Assembly (NCBI RefSeq): GCF_023333585.1
Contig: NZ_JAIQZN010000003.1
Coordinates: forward strand, 89,961 to 153,960
Reading direction: 5' to 3'
Origin: Argonema antarcticum A004/B2
GTDB taxonomy: Bacteria > Cyanobacteriota > Cyanobacteriia > Cyanobacteriales > Aerosakkonemataceae
DNA length: 64,000 nt
Under the pieces are notes generated by a model. That model was not told where the DNA came from. It did no database searches and saw only the letters and a list, made by a program, of their open reading frames with translations. Shown here one piece after another: positions 17,209 through 25,825 of the stretch. The position numbers and the translations under genes are program-made. Every line of letters starts with the position of its first letter. Position 1 is the stretch's first letter.

Positions 17209-17615
17209 GTGGTTGCCTATTCCAACCAATCGAGTTACGTAGTCGAATCTGGTTCTGAAATATCTCCTCCGACTAATGAAATTATAGAGATCGTTAAGGT
17301 AGCAGAGGCCGTACAGCCTCCCAACTATCCTCTCAAATTTTCCAAAGGAGCCATTCGATCGAGTTTGAGGGCGTCTACTTGGGATGGCGTCTTTGCTGCC
17401 ATCTTTGGCAATATTACCGGCGGCGTCTTGCTGAGTAATTTTTTACTGCAACTGGGTGCCACCCTGTGGAAATTGGCGTCCTGTCCTCGGTTCCCATGTT
17501 GGTGAATTTGCTCCAGCCTGTGGGAGCTTATCTGGCAGGCAAAACCACCAGCCGCTTCAAGTACGACCTGTCGGTCTTTGGCCCATCGCTGCTGCTGTCG
17601 CTATCCAAAATCTAA
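17209..17615 (+). pseudogene. Frameshifted N-terminal remnant of an MFS transporter
   Basis: Starts at GTG 17209 (GAGG upstream). The frame encodes a cytosolic N-terminus and the first membrane segment (RASTWDGVFAAIFGNITGG, LLSNFLLQLGAT) and then shifts near 17460. In the next frame the family continues as PVEIGVLSSVPMLVNLLQPVG and GKTTSRFKYDLSVFGPS, until it runs into AAAATCT heptamer repeats at about 17600. So it has a frameshift and has lost nearly all membrane segments. The downstream adaptor gene starts 9 bp after the remnant stop. The original transporter substrate is unknown. Confidence 0.75.
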
Positions 17616-17623
17616 AATCTAAA

Positions 17624-19150
17624 ATGATATTAGGTGAAGTAGGTAAAAAAAGATTCAAAAACGGAGTTAGACTGTTAGTTTGGTCGGGAATATTAGCTGT
17701 TGTTAGCGCCGGAGGTTGGCTAGTTTACGTCCAAAGACTGAATCGACCGCCCGAACCTGTGGCAGTACGTTCAGTAACCGTAGAACTTGGCACTATTGAA
17801 ACTACAATTAATGAAAGCGGTACGGTTGAACTGGGCGGTCAACAAACCCTCACATCCCCAACAGAAGGAGCAGTGGAGCGGGTGTTGGTGACATTGGGCG
17901 ATCGCGTTCGCTCCGGTCAACAGCTAATCGTCCTACGCAACCCCGATAGACAAACTATCCTCAGTACCCAACAATTAGCAATTCAAAAACAAGAACTTAC
18001 TCTCGCAAGCAATCGCCAAAAAGTTGCTGAAGCTGCCGCTAAACTAAAAGCTTATCGAGAAGAATTTCAAGAAATTATTAAACAGCGAGATATTAAACAA
18101 AAAAATGACATTGCCACCAAACAATTAGAGATTCGCGAACAGGAATTCACCCTAGCACGCAGCCGCCAAAAACTTAAAGAAGCTGAAGAAAAGGTGACAT
18201 CTGAACAACGAAAACTTAAGGATCTGGAAGATTTAGACCGCAGAGGTTTTATTCCCAGAAATGAACTACAAACTCAGCAAGAAGCGGTTCGCGGCGCTGA
18301 ATCTGGGCGGCGGGACGCTCAGTTAGCCGTCAGCACCGATACTCTCAAACTTCAACGCCTTGAGATTAAAACCGAACTTATTGCACCGCAACTGCCAGAA
18401 AAAGCGATCGCAGCTCAAAACGACTTGCGGGAGGCTCAGTTAGCTGTCAGCACTGACATTCGGGAACTCCAGCGCCTGCAACTGGACTTGCAAAAAAGTC
18501 AGCAGCAACTCCAGGAATCGAGCGTGATTGCGCCAATTAGCGGTAAAGTTCTCAATATTATGGTCAAAGATGGTGATGGAGTCGATCGCAAGAATAACCT
18601 GCTTACTTTAGGCGATCCCGCACAAGAACTGGTAAAACTCCAGTTGTCTACTCTCAATGCCGCTCAAATAAAGTTGGGTCAATTGACTCGCATCAGCGTA
18701 ATTGGCCCGACTCCGCAGATTTACACCGGCAGGGTACAAAGTTTGTATCCCCAAGCAACGACGGGGGAAAAGGAGGGAGAAAACAGTTCATCGGGCCGAT
18801 CGAATCAAGCGACGGTGCCTGCAACGGTAAAATTAGATCAGCCTACAAGCACGCTCATTCCTGGCAGCAAAGTCAATGTAGAGATTATTTTGCAGCAGCG
18901 ACAGAATGTAGTTGTTTTGAATACAGAAGCAATTCAACGCGATCGCGCTAAGCCGTTTGTATGGGTGCGAGACTCACAAGGTAAGGCTCACAAACGCAGC
19001 GTTAATTTGGGTTTAGAGGGGTTAACAACTGTCGAGGTATCCTCTGGCTTGCAAGCTGGGGAACAGATTTTATTGCCTTCTGCTGAGGAGTCTTTAGAAG
19101 AAGGAACGCCAACGATCCCCCAAACCAACTCCGATGAACTTAAAAAATGA
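17624..19150 (+). CDS. HlyD/RND-type periplasmic adaptor protein
   Basis: 508 residues from the ATG at 17624; the open frame upstream overlaps the MFS remnant and is not protein-like. One N-terminal membrane anchor (about 15-37), a lipoyl half-motif (GTVELGGQQTLTSPTEGAVERVLVTLGDRV), a long coiled-coil hairpin (about 115-270, with paired heptads ELTLASNRQKVAEAAAKLKA and EFTLARSRQKLKEAEEKV), the second lipoyl half (VIAPISGKVLNIMVKDGDGV) and a beta-barrel domain. The pattern is that of MacA-like adaptors in tripartite efflux. With the permease and the TolC-like gene downstream it forms an efflux set. A frayed segment (residues about 385-395) is Ser/Gly-rich. Confidence 0.9.
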   Translation: MILGEVGKKRFKNGVRLLVWSGILAVVSAGGWLVYVQRLNRPPEPVAVRSVTVELGTIETTINESGTVELGGQQTLTSPTEGAVERVLVTLGDRVRSGQQLIVLRNPDRQTILSTQQLAIQKQELTLASNRQKVAEAAAKLKAYREEFQEIIKQRDIKQKNDIATKQLEIREQEFTLARSRQKLKEAEEKVTSEQRKLKDLEDLDRRGFIPRNELQTQQEAVRGAESGRRDAQLAVSTDTLKLQRLEIKTELIAPQLPEKAIAAQNDLREAQLAVSTDIRELQRLQLDLQKSQQQLQESSVIAPISGKVLNIMVKDGDGVDRKNNLLTLGDPAQELVKLQLSTLNAAQIKLGQLTRISVIGPTPQIYTGRVQSLYPQATTGEKEGENSSSGRSNQATVPATVKLDQPTSTLIPGSKVNVEIILQQRQNVVVLNTEAIQRDRAKPFVWVRDSQGKAHKRSVNLGLEGLTTVEVSSGLQAGEQILLPSAEESLEEGTPTIPQTNSDELKK

Positions 19151-19271
19151 TATTGAGAAGCCATTCGCCAAATCCGATTCTACGCGCATACCTCACAATA
19201 AATCCAGATCCATATCTGTCTAAGGACATGATCTAAAATCTAAAATCTAAAATTCCCCAATCCTCAATCCC

Positions 19272-20426
19272 ATGAGCCTTTCCGCTTTCGACCTGATCCT
19301 GCTAACCTGCAAATCTCTGCTTGGCAACCCTTTACGTTCTGGTTTAACCACCTTGGGAGTGTTTATGGGTGTAGCAGCGGTGAGTGCAACGCTTCAAGTT
19401 GGCAACATCAGTCGCGCCGTGATAGAAAAGCAACTAGCAGAACGGGAAGCTCCTCAAGTTAACATATATGCGGACGAACTGAAGTTAGACGACCTAGAAT
19501 TCTTGCGGCAGCGGCTGACGGGTTTAAAAGCAATTAGTGCGACTCAGTGGCTAGGCCCTTCTCAAACAGTGTTTCGCGATCGGCAGGCTGAGCCTTTTAT
19601 ATATGCTGTTACGTTAGACCATTTTCTCACATCTGGTAAGCAAAAGATCGCAGGGCGTTTTTTTACTCCAGCCGATTTTGATAACTATCGACCTGTAGTA
19701 GTAATCGATCTATTTCTGGCCGAAAAACTTTTCCAAGGCGAAGATGCGATCGGTCAGCGCATTTATGCAGAAGGCAGACCCTACATCGTTGTGGGAGTAG
19801 TGCCGATCGAAGCAGGTGCTAAGGAACCAAAAGGTGAGATGACAGTGCCAATGTCGATTTATAATGCTATAACGGGCAGTCGCGATCTTGGCTCCTTCCA
19901 AATACGTCCTCGCAATCTCGAAGATATCAACAATCTAGAAGATAAAGCCGTGAAATTGTTGAAGCAGCGCTACCCAGACAAAGATTTCTATTCTTACAAC
20001 AATGTAAAGCAGATTCTGGAGCAAAAGCAAACTTTGGAAATGGCTTCGCGGGGACTGACAGCAGTGGGAGCAATTTCGCTGTTGATTGGCGGTGTCGGTA
20101 TTGCTAATATTTCCATTGCTGCTGTAATGGAACGCACGCCAGAAATAGGACTGAGGCTGGCAATTGGAGCCACAAAGTGGGATATTTTATTGCAGTTTAT
20201 CCTGGAAGCAGCCTTTTTGAGCTTGTTCGGAGGAATTGTCGCTATTGTTACGGTACATGGATTGACACTGGCGGTTAGCGATACTTTTAAGTTACCCTAT
20301 AAATTTGACCGGGAAACAGCAGTTTTGTCGTTAGGATCGGCGCTGCTGGTGGGGGTGGGAGCTAGTTTTATTCCAGCTTTGCAAGCTAGTAATCTCGATC
20401 CTGTCAAAGCATTGCGAGGAGGGTAG
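19272..20426 (+). CDS. MacB/FtsX-type ABC permease
   Basis: 384 residues, with four membrane segments in the 1+3 MacB pattern: TM1 about 18-40, periplasmic domain about 45-265, then TM2-4 in the last 130 residues. The FtsX signature region is SLLIGGVGIANISIAAVMERTPEIGLRLAIGATKWDI. This is the membrane part of an ATP-driven efflux or lipoprotein-extraction system. The usual ATP-binding partner gene is not adjacent: the 120 bp before it is AAAATCT repeat, and the next gene is TolC-like. The ATPase must come from elsewhere or has been lost. Confidence 0.9.
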   Translation: MSLSAFDLILLTCKSLLGNPLRSGLTTLGVFMGVAAVSATLQVGNISRAVIEKQLAEREAPQVNIYADELKLDDLEFLRQRLTGLKAISATQWLGPSQTVFRDRQAEPFIYAVTLDHFLTSGKQKIAGRFFTPADFDNYRPVVVIDLFLAEKLFQGEDAIGQRIYAEGRPYIVVGVVPIEAGAKEPKGEMTVPMSIYNAITGSRDLGSFQIRPRNLEDINNLEDKAVKLLKQRYPDKDFYSYNNVKQILEQKQTLEMASRGLTAVGAISLLIGGVGIANISIAAVMERTPEIGLRLAIGATKWDILLQFILEAAFLSLFGGIVAIVTVHGLTLAVSDTFKLPYKFDRETAVLSLGSALLVGVGASFIPALQASNLDPVKALRGG

Positions 20427-20453
20427 AAAAGTCAAAAGTCACTCATTCAAAAG
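20425..20453. repeat. 29-bp repeat shared with the window end
   Basis: agaaaagtcaaaagtcactc followed by attcaaaag is found here at the end of the permease gene and again at 63821-63849. It is part of a CTTTTGA-type heptamer family. Confidence 0.65.
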
Positions 20454-20530
20454 TCAAAAGAAACAAGAGAAAAGAAAACTGATGGATTATTTTTTGCTAG
20501 AGGCACTAAATAATTTTGGGTATTGTGGAA

Positions 20531-20629
20531 TTACAGCGGCTTGCAGTCAGATGAAGTACAAGCCAGAAACCCGGTAACTTCTGCGAAACCGGGTTTCTAT
20601 GTACCTCACTCATCTGAAAGGCGCTGTAA
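20531..20629. repeat. Nested palindromic element
   Basis: Outer inverted repeats (TTACAGCG.. / ..CGCTGTAA, with CAGATGA/TCATCTG inside) enclose an inner imperfect hairpin GAAACCCGGTAACTTCTGC-GAAACCGGGTTTC. The same inner motif sits inside a different outer palindrome at 22694-22801 and alone at 60914-60947. Confidence 0.8.
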
Positions 20630-20724
20630 ATATTTCGGTCATAATAAAATTTTAATTATGCCGTGACCCTACAGCATATTTGAACCGAAAAAACTATAGT
20701 TTTTGAAATTAGCGATCGGGTTTC

Positions 20725-22701
20725 ATGAACAATCTACCAGAACCAGATTCTCAAAATTCAATCCAACGCCACCAAGTTGTTTCTCCCGTCCCAGTTTGGA
20801 GTGGTATTGCACTCGTTTTGACTGCCACTTTTACGGCTGTTGCTTTCAGTTCTGCTTCTAAACCACAGCCGAAAGCTAAAGCCACCGCTAAGGTGCAAAG
20901 TGCGATCGTACAGCCAAAGATTCAGTCTACTATCTTACCCATCCAATTACAGGAAAATCAAGCGGTTATCAATAGGGAAAATATTGTCCAAAGTACGATA
21001 AATAAGCAATCCCCTCAAACAGTTATTCAATCTCAAAATCTTTCATCAGAGTCTCCCATTCCTACACCTAAAACTACTTTACAGACACCTGTTGCTACTG
21101 CTTCACAACAAGAACCAAATATTACTATATCAAAAGAAGTTTCCGAACAGGAAAAAGAACCAGCGCAAATCAATCTTCAGGGTAAGTTGCCATCGTCAAA
21201 TATCCAAACAAATCTAATTCCAGAACAGAAACTTTATCATCACTTACCAGTTGGCTCAAATCCTCAAACTGAATCTGAAGTAAGTAAACAAGCGGCTCAG
21301 TTACTTCCCACAAATACAAAGCAGAATCGACAAGAATCGCCTGCATCTAAACGAAGGCTAGAATTGAGGCTTGCCGATGTTGTTGTTTTGGCTTTGCAAA
21401 ATAACAGAGAGATCAAGAATGCCTATTTAGAAAGAATAGCACAACGGCAAGACCTAGAAGTAGCTGAAAGTAAATTTAAACCAACTTTTATACCTGGTGT
21501 GGTGGTGTCAGTCGATCGCGCAGAGTCAGGTGGAATCGTTAGAAGCACTGGTAATGTCCGTGTTTCGGCAAGCGTTGGATTAAGGCTTCCTTCTGGCGGA
21601 GATATCAGTTTTGGATGGCAAGCTTCCGCGCCAAACTCTAGCAGCAATCTTTTAAATGTTAGTGGGGTAAATTCGGTTGGCCAAAATTTACAGCTAAGGT
21701 TTAATCAACCTTTATTGAGAGGTGCGGGACTAAATTTTAATCGAGCTTCGGTTGAAATTGCTCGATTGGCTGAGAAAGGAAATATCTTAGCTTTGAGAAC
21801 AACTTTAATCGATACAGTTACTTCTTCTATTTTGGTTTATCGGCAGTTACTTCAGGCTCAAGAAAAACTAAAAATTGAGGAGCTATCTCTTCAAAGTGCT
21901 AAAGAATTCTTGGAAATTAACCAAGTTTTGATTGAGGCTGGTAGGCTAGCACCAGTGGATATCGTGCAAAATCAAACTTCGATTGCGAATCAGCAAGTAA
22001 ATTTATTATCTGCTAGAAATAATCTGGAAACTTTCAAGCTTAATTTGCTGAAAATCTTAGATATAGACCCGAAGATGGATATTGTGGCTGTAGAAAATTT
22101 AGCTGCAAAACCTCTAAATTTAGATTTAGATAAGCTCAGGAAAATAGCTTTACAAAATAGGGCAGATTATTTACAAGCACAATTGACGCTAGACCGAACT
22201 AAATTTGATCAGTTGATAGCAGAAAATAATAAACGCTGGAACTTAGATTTTGTGGCAAGTTACGGTAATGAAATAGACAGTACAAACCAAGTTAGTGCGG
22301 GACTAGCTTTCACTCGTACTTTTGGCGATCGCAGTTTGGAACAAGCTGTGGTGCGAAGCCGAGTAAACCTCCAACAAGCCGAAAATAATTTGCGGGAGTT
22401 GCGCGAAACTTTAAACTTAGAATTAATAGATGAAGTTAAAAATGTGAATTTAAGTTTTGAGCAGGTTAAGCTTGCTCAACAAGCTAGAGAGTTAGCAGAA
22501 AAAAAACTAAATATAGAAAAAGAAAAGCTGAGGTTAGGTAGGTCGGCAATTTTCCAAATTTTGAGTTTTCAGGATGATTTAGTAGCGGCAAGAAATACAG
22601 AATTGAATGCTATAATAGATTATCTCAATGCCTTAACTCGCCTCGATCGAACGGTGGGGACTACGCTAGAAACTTGGCAAGTGACAATAGAAACTAAGTA
22701 G
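20725..22701 (+). CDS. TolC family outer-membrane efflux channel protein
   Basis: 658 residues. A membrane anchor or signal segment (about 22-42) is followed by a Gln/Pro/Ser-rich linker of about 150 residues and the TolC domain (about 210-655), with its duplicated helix-strand pattern (LRLADVVVLALQNNREIKNAYLERIAQ.., RFNQPLLRGAGLNFNRA.., then ELIDEVKNVNLSFEQVKLAQQARELAEKKL). The channel would connect the adaptor and permease to the exterior. The stop codon TAG lies inside the outer arm of the palindromic repeat at 22694-22801. Confidence 0.9.
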   Translation: MNNLPEPDSQNSIQRHQVVSPVPVWSGIALVLTATFTAVAFSSASKPQPKAKATAKVQSAIVQPKIQSTILPIQLQENQAVINRENIVQSTINKQSPQTVIQSQNLSSESPIPTPKTTLQTPVATASQQEPNITISKEVSEQEKEPAQINLQGKLPSSNIQTNLIPEQKLYHHLPVGSNPQTESEVSKQAAQLLPTNTKQNRQESPASKRRLELRLADVVVLALQNNREIKNAYLERIAQRQDLEVAESKFKPTFIPGVVVSVDRAESGGIVRSTGNVRVSASVGLRLPSGGDISFGWQASAPNSSSNLLNVSGVNSVGQNLQLRFNQPLLRGAGLNFNRASVEIARLAEKGNILALRTTLIDTVTSSILVYRQLLQAQEKLKIEELSLQSAKEFLEINQVLIEAGRLAPVDIVQNQTSIANQQVNLLSARNNLETFKLNLLKILDIDPKMDIVAVENLAAKPLNLDLDKLRKIALQNRADYLQAQLTLDRTKFDQLIAENNKRWNLDFVASYGNEIDSTNQVSAGLAFTRTFGDRSLEQAVVRSRVNLQQAENNLRELRETLNLELIDEVKNVNLSFEQVKLAQQARELAEKKLNIEKEKLRLGRSAIFQILSFQDDLVAARNTELNAIIDYLNALTRLDRTVGTTLETWQVTIETK

Positions 22702-22801
22702 GTGGGCGTAAATAAACTCAACTCCCAGAAACCCGGTTTCTTGGAGAAACCGGGTTTCTTTGGGCTTGAAGTTTTACGTTTAATTATGCCCACCTACTTA
22801 G
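22694..22801. repeat. Nested palindromic element over the TolC stop codon
   Basis: Outer arms CTAAGTAGGTGGGC / GCCCACCTACTTAG flank an inner hairpin AGAAACCCGGTTTCTTGG-AGAAACCGGGTTTCT. The 108-bp structure includes the TolC stop codon and would terminate or stabilise its transcript. Confidence 0.85.
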
Positions 22802-22970
22802 ATCGAGTTTTGCATAATTTCGATCGGGAAAAGAAAACGTAATCGCAATCAACGCCCCTATTTTCAAAGAACAGTTCTACCATAGTCAGTGTACCCCGGC
22901 CAAACCTTTTGCAGCTACACATATAAAACCGGATCGGTTTACCCTACAGCAAACTGAGCAGAATCAACAG

Positions 22971-23957
22971 ATGAACCAAGTAGATTACCTCCGTATCAGC
23001 TTAATCGATCGCTGCAATTTCCGGTGTCAGTACTGTATGCCGGAAGGAGCGGAGCTAGATTATATCTTGCAGCAACAGCTGTTGACCGATGGGGAACTGC
23101 TGACACTGCTGAAGGAAGTTTTTATCCCTGTGGGGTTTACCCGATTTCGCCTGACTGGGGGTGAGCCGTTGCTGCGTCCGCGTGTTGTAGAGTTGGTAAG
23201 GGCGATCGCATCTCTTCCCCAAACCCAAGACCTCTCGATGACTACAAACGGGTTTTTACTCGCTGGGATGGCGCAAGATTTGTACGATGCTGGTTTGCGG
23301 CGAATTAATATCAGTCTCGATTCCCTCGATCCCGAAACTTTTGATAAAATTATTGGCAATCGCAGTCGATCGCGCTGGCAGCAGGTTTGGAATGGCATAC
23401 AAGCTGCTCATCGGGTCGGATTTGACCCCCTCAAGCTCAATGTAGTGCTAATTCCAGGAGTGAACGATCGCGAAATTCTCGATTTAGCCGCTCTTACCCT
23501 GGACAGAGAATGGCACGTCCGGTTTATTGAATTTATGCCGATCGGCAATGCTGAGATGTTTGGTTCTAGCGGTTGGGTGCCTTCCGAAGAGTTGAGGCAA
23601 CAAATTCGCGAACGTTGGGGCTTGACAGAAGCGCAAGTTCGTGGTAATGGCCCCGCAGATGTATTTAAGATACCGGGAGCCAAGGGAACGCTGGGATTTA
23701 TCAGTCAGATGTCGGAGTGTTTTTGCGATCGCTGTAATCGGATGCGCCTTTCGGCGGATGGCTGGTTGCGTCCCTGTCTTTTGAACGAAACCGGACAAAT
23801 TGACCTAAAAAGCTCACTTAGAGCCGGAATTAGCACAACCGAGTTATGCTCTAGCGTGCGTGACTTACTGGCAATTAAACCAGAGATTAACTTTAAGCAA
23901 CGCTATTCAGGCAGCGCCGGTACTTACACCCGCACCATGTCGCAAATCGGTGGCTGA
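22971..23957 (+). CDS. moaA: GTP 3',8-cyclase MoaA
   Basis: 328 residues. It starts molybdopterin synthesis by rearranging GTP with radical SAM chemistry. The N-terminal [4Fe-4S] motif is CNFRCQYC, the second cluster uses CFCDRC and a later Cys in RPCLL, and the SAM-binding GGEPLLR is present. The C-terminus ends in GG, as required for activity. The ATG at 22971 is the family start. No other moa gene is adjacent. No Moco riboswitch structure was recognised upstream. Confidence 0.96.
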   Translation: MNQVDYLRISLIDRCNFRCQYCMPEGAELDYILQQQLLTDGELLTLLKEVFIPVGFTRFRLTGGEPLLRPRVVELVRAIASLPQTQDLSMTTNGFLLAGMAQDLYDAGLRRINISLDSLDPETFDKIIGNRSRSRWQQVWNGIQAAHRVGFDPLKLNVVLIPGVNDREILDLAALTLDREWHVRFIEFMPIGNAEMFGSSGWVPSEELRQQIRERWGLTEAQVRGNGPADVFKIPGAKGTLGFISQMSECFCDRCNRMRLSADGWLRPCLLNETGQIDLKSSLRAGISTTELCSSVRDLLAIKPEINFKQRYSGSAGTYTRTMSQIGG

Positions 23958-23965
23958 GACAATTT

Positions 23966-24017
23966 CAGATTTTAGATTTTAGATTCAATCCAAAATCTAA
24001 AATCCAAAATCTAAAAT
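23966..24017. terminator. Heptamer palindrome between convergent moaA and rpsD
   Basis: GATTTTAGATTTTAGATT and its complement AAAATCTAAAATC face each other across the converging genes. The stem is AT-rich and built from AAAATCT/CTAAAAT heptamers. It could act as a bidirectional terminator, though it lacks a GC-rich stem. Confidence 0.4.
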
Positions 24018-24019
24018 CG

Positions 24020-24628
24020 TTAGGCTTGCCGTGAGTAGTACTCAACAATCAGCAATTCGTTAACTTGTAGCGCCACCCATTCGCGCTCAATCACACCATT
24101 CACCTTGCCAACGAGCTTGTTCTTATCAAACTCAAGATGACTGGGTAGATTTGCCAAACCGGGGTATTGCAGGTTAGCTTCTACCAGCTTGCGGGAGTGT
24201 TCCTTGTCTCTAACGGCAATAACTTCTCCGGGTCTGCAACTGTAGCTGGGAATGTCCACCACACGACCGTTAATGGTGATGTGACCGTGATTTACCAGCT
24301 GACGGGCTGCTGGTATAGTAGGAGCCATACCCATACGGAAGATCGTGTTATCCAGGCGCATTTCCAGCAATTGCAGCAGCACTTGTCCGGTTGAGCCGGT
24401 AACGCGACGGGCTCTACGCACGTAGCGCAGAAGCTGTCTTTCTGTTAAACCATAGTTAAAGCGAAGCTTTTGCTTTTCTTCTAAACGGATGGCATACTCA
24501 GAGCGCTTCTTGCGGTTCTGACCGTGCTGACCTGGGGGGTAGGCTCGTCTTGCGGACTTACGGGTTAAGCCGGGTAAGTCACCCAGGCGACGAACTATTC
24601 TGAGGCGTGGGCCTCTATATCGCGACAT
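24020..24628 (-). CDS. rpsD: 30S ribosomal protein S4
   Basis: 202 residues. S4 nucleates 16S assembly and contributes to decoding fidelity. It has the S4/Hsp55 domain with [28 protein letters not shown], the N-terminal [21 protein letters not shown], and the basic loop. It is the Cys-free form, with no zinc motif. RBS GAGAGGAAG lies seven bases before the ATG at 24628. It stands alone rather than in an S13-S11-rpoA operon. Confidence 0.97.
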   Translation of the reverse strand: MSRYRGPRLRIVRRLGDLPGLTRKSARRAYPPGQHGQNRKKRSEYAIRLEEKQKLRFNYGLTERQLLRYVRRARRVTGSTGQVLLQLLEMRLDNTIFRMGMAPTIPAARQLVNHGHITINGRVVDIPSYSCRPGEVIAVRDKEHSRKLVEANLQYPGLANLPSHLEFDKNKLVGKVNGVIEREWVALQVNELLIVEYYSRQA

Positions 24629-24860
24629 TTCGCTTCCTCTCTAGATCTTTATCAAATAATAGCCAGACTTTCTAGTATCGCAAAGTTTTACCAAAAATAT
24701 CAATAAGGCGGTAAAATTTCTGCGATCGCATGACCCGCTACTTAAATCTGGAAACAGCACTTAAGCAAGGTTACTCGATCGAGCAAGAATCCCCAACATC
24801 TTAAAGTTGGGAAAGTCAATAGAATTTAGACTGGCAAAAATTTGTCAGAGTAAAACCATT

Positions 24861-25490
24861 ATGGGAATGCGTTTGAGCAATAAATCGTTTCGTTTAATTG
24901 GCTTTTGGGCCACGCCGCTGTGGACGCTGTTGTCGCTGACGGTTGCGATACCCAGCCAACCTGCTTTTGCAGTTCAACGCAATAATTTCCAACTGTGCGC
25001 CTCGGAGTTGTTGCGTGGTGGGATATCTGCTGCGGTAGCAGCAGAGGCCTGTGCGGCATCGCTCTATCCTAAAGACTTAACCATCTGCGTTACTCAGATT
25101 TACCAGCAGACGAACATCGCCGCTAGGGATGCCCTTTCCACTTGTACAAAGGTGCGCCGTCCCCGCGATTTGGCAACTTGCGTGGTGAACATCAGTAACG
25201 GCACCCAAAACTCACTGGCTCCAGATGTGTTGGATAACTGCCGCAGCAGTCTTTTGCCGGTACGCTTTGCTGAGTGCGTGGTGGGATTGAATCGCGAAGT
25301 TGATTTTTCTGTGGGTCAAATGATGGGAACCTGCATTGATGCGAGCGATCGGCCCCAGGATTTCTATCCCCCTGGTGTAGTACCAAGGCAGACTTCATCA
25401 CCCTCAAGGCCAATACTGGTGCCCCCGAATGCACCGCCGTTTGGGCCAACGAGATTGCCAGTGGTGCCGATCGAGCCGCGTGGTTTCTAA
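24861..25490 (+). CDS. Secreted Cys-repeat protein of unknown function
   Basis: 209 residues from the ATG at 24861 (an upstream in-frame extension to 24807 is less likely). A signal peptide (FRLIGFWATPLWTLLSLTV.., cleavage after QPAFA) is followed by about four units of roughly 34 residues with the pattern CxxxLxxGISxxxAxxAC..LYPKDLxxCV and variants (PRDLATCVVNI, PVRFAECVVGL). Paired Cys suggest disulfides or metal binding outside the cytoplasm. A Pro-rich tail follows. I know of no assigned function. Monocistronic; convergent with nothing and followed by repeats. Confidence 0.72.
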   Translation: MGMRLSNKSFRLIGFWATPLWTLLSLTVAIPSQPAFAVQRNNFQLCASELLRGGISAAVAAEACAASLYPKDLTICVTQIYQQTNIAARDALSTCTKVRRPRDLATCVVNISNGTQNSLAPDVLDNCRSSLLPVRFAECVVGLNREVDFSVGQMMGTCIDASDRPQDFYPPGVVPRQTSSPSRPILVPPNAPPFGPTRLPVVPIEPRGF

Positions 25491-25598
25491 AGAATCTTGG
25501 CTTTCAGGGCTTTCGCAAATAAAGAATGATAATTTCTAGGTCAGATCCAAAATCTTTCGTGGGCAAATGCGAAAGCCCTTACTGAATTTTGAGTAGGA

Positions 25599-25684
25599 GC
25601 GGCTTTTTCGGAGTTGTTATGCTTTTGTTCATAAAAGAACATTTTTATTTCTTTTCTCCTTTGCCCCTGGGGCCCAAATAGCAC
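25599..25684. repeat. Dispersed repeat (copy B)
   Basis: Shares GGAGTTG-T-TATGCTTTTGTT, AGAACATTTTTAT and CAAATAGCA with copies at 15285 and 36706. The other part of 25491-25825 carries nothing else recognised. Confidence 0.65.
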
Positions 25685-25825
25685 GCCTCTACCCACTAAG
25701 CACTTTCGCAGTTATTTTATTGGTAATCACCAAAAATCTCAGCGCTCTTTTCTTCGCCCCTACCCAGGCGGCTCTGGTGCCTACGGTCATACCCTATAGT
25801 CCAGGAATAATATCGGCTTATTGCA

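Noticed and set aside
22802..22970. Moco riboswitch before moaA
   Set aside because: No multi-stem arrangement or conserved loops recognised in 170 bp.
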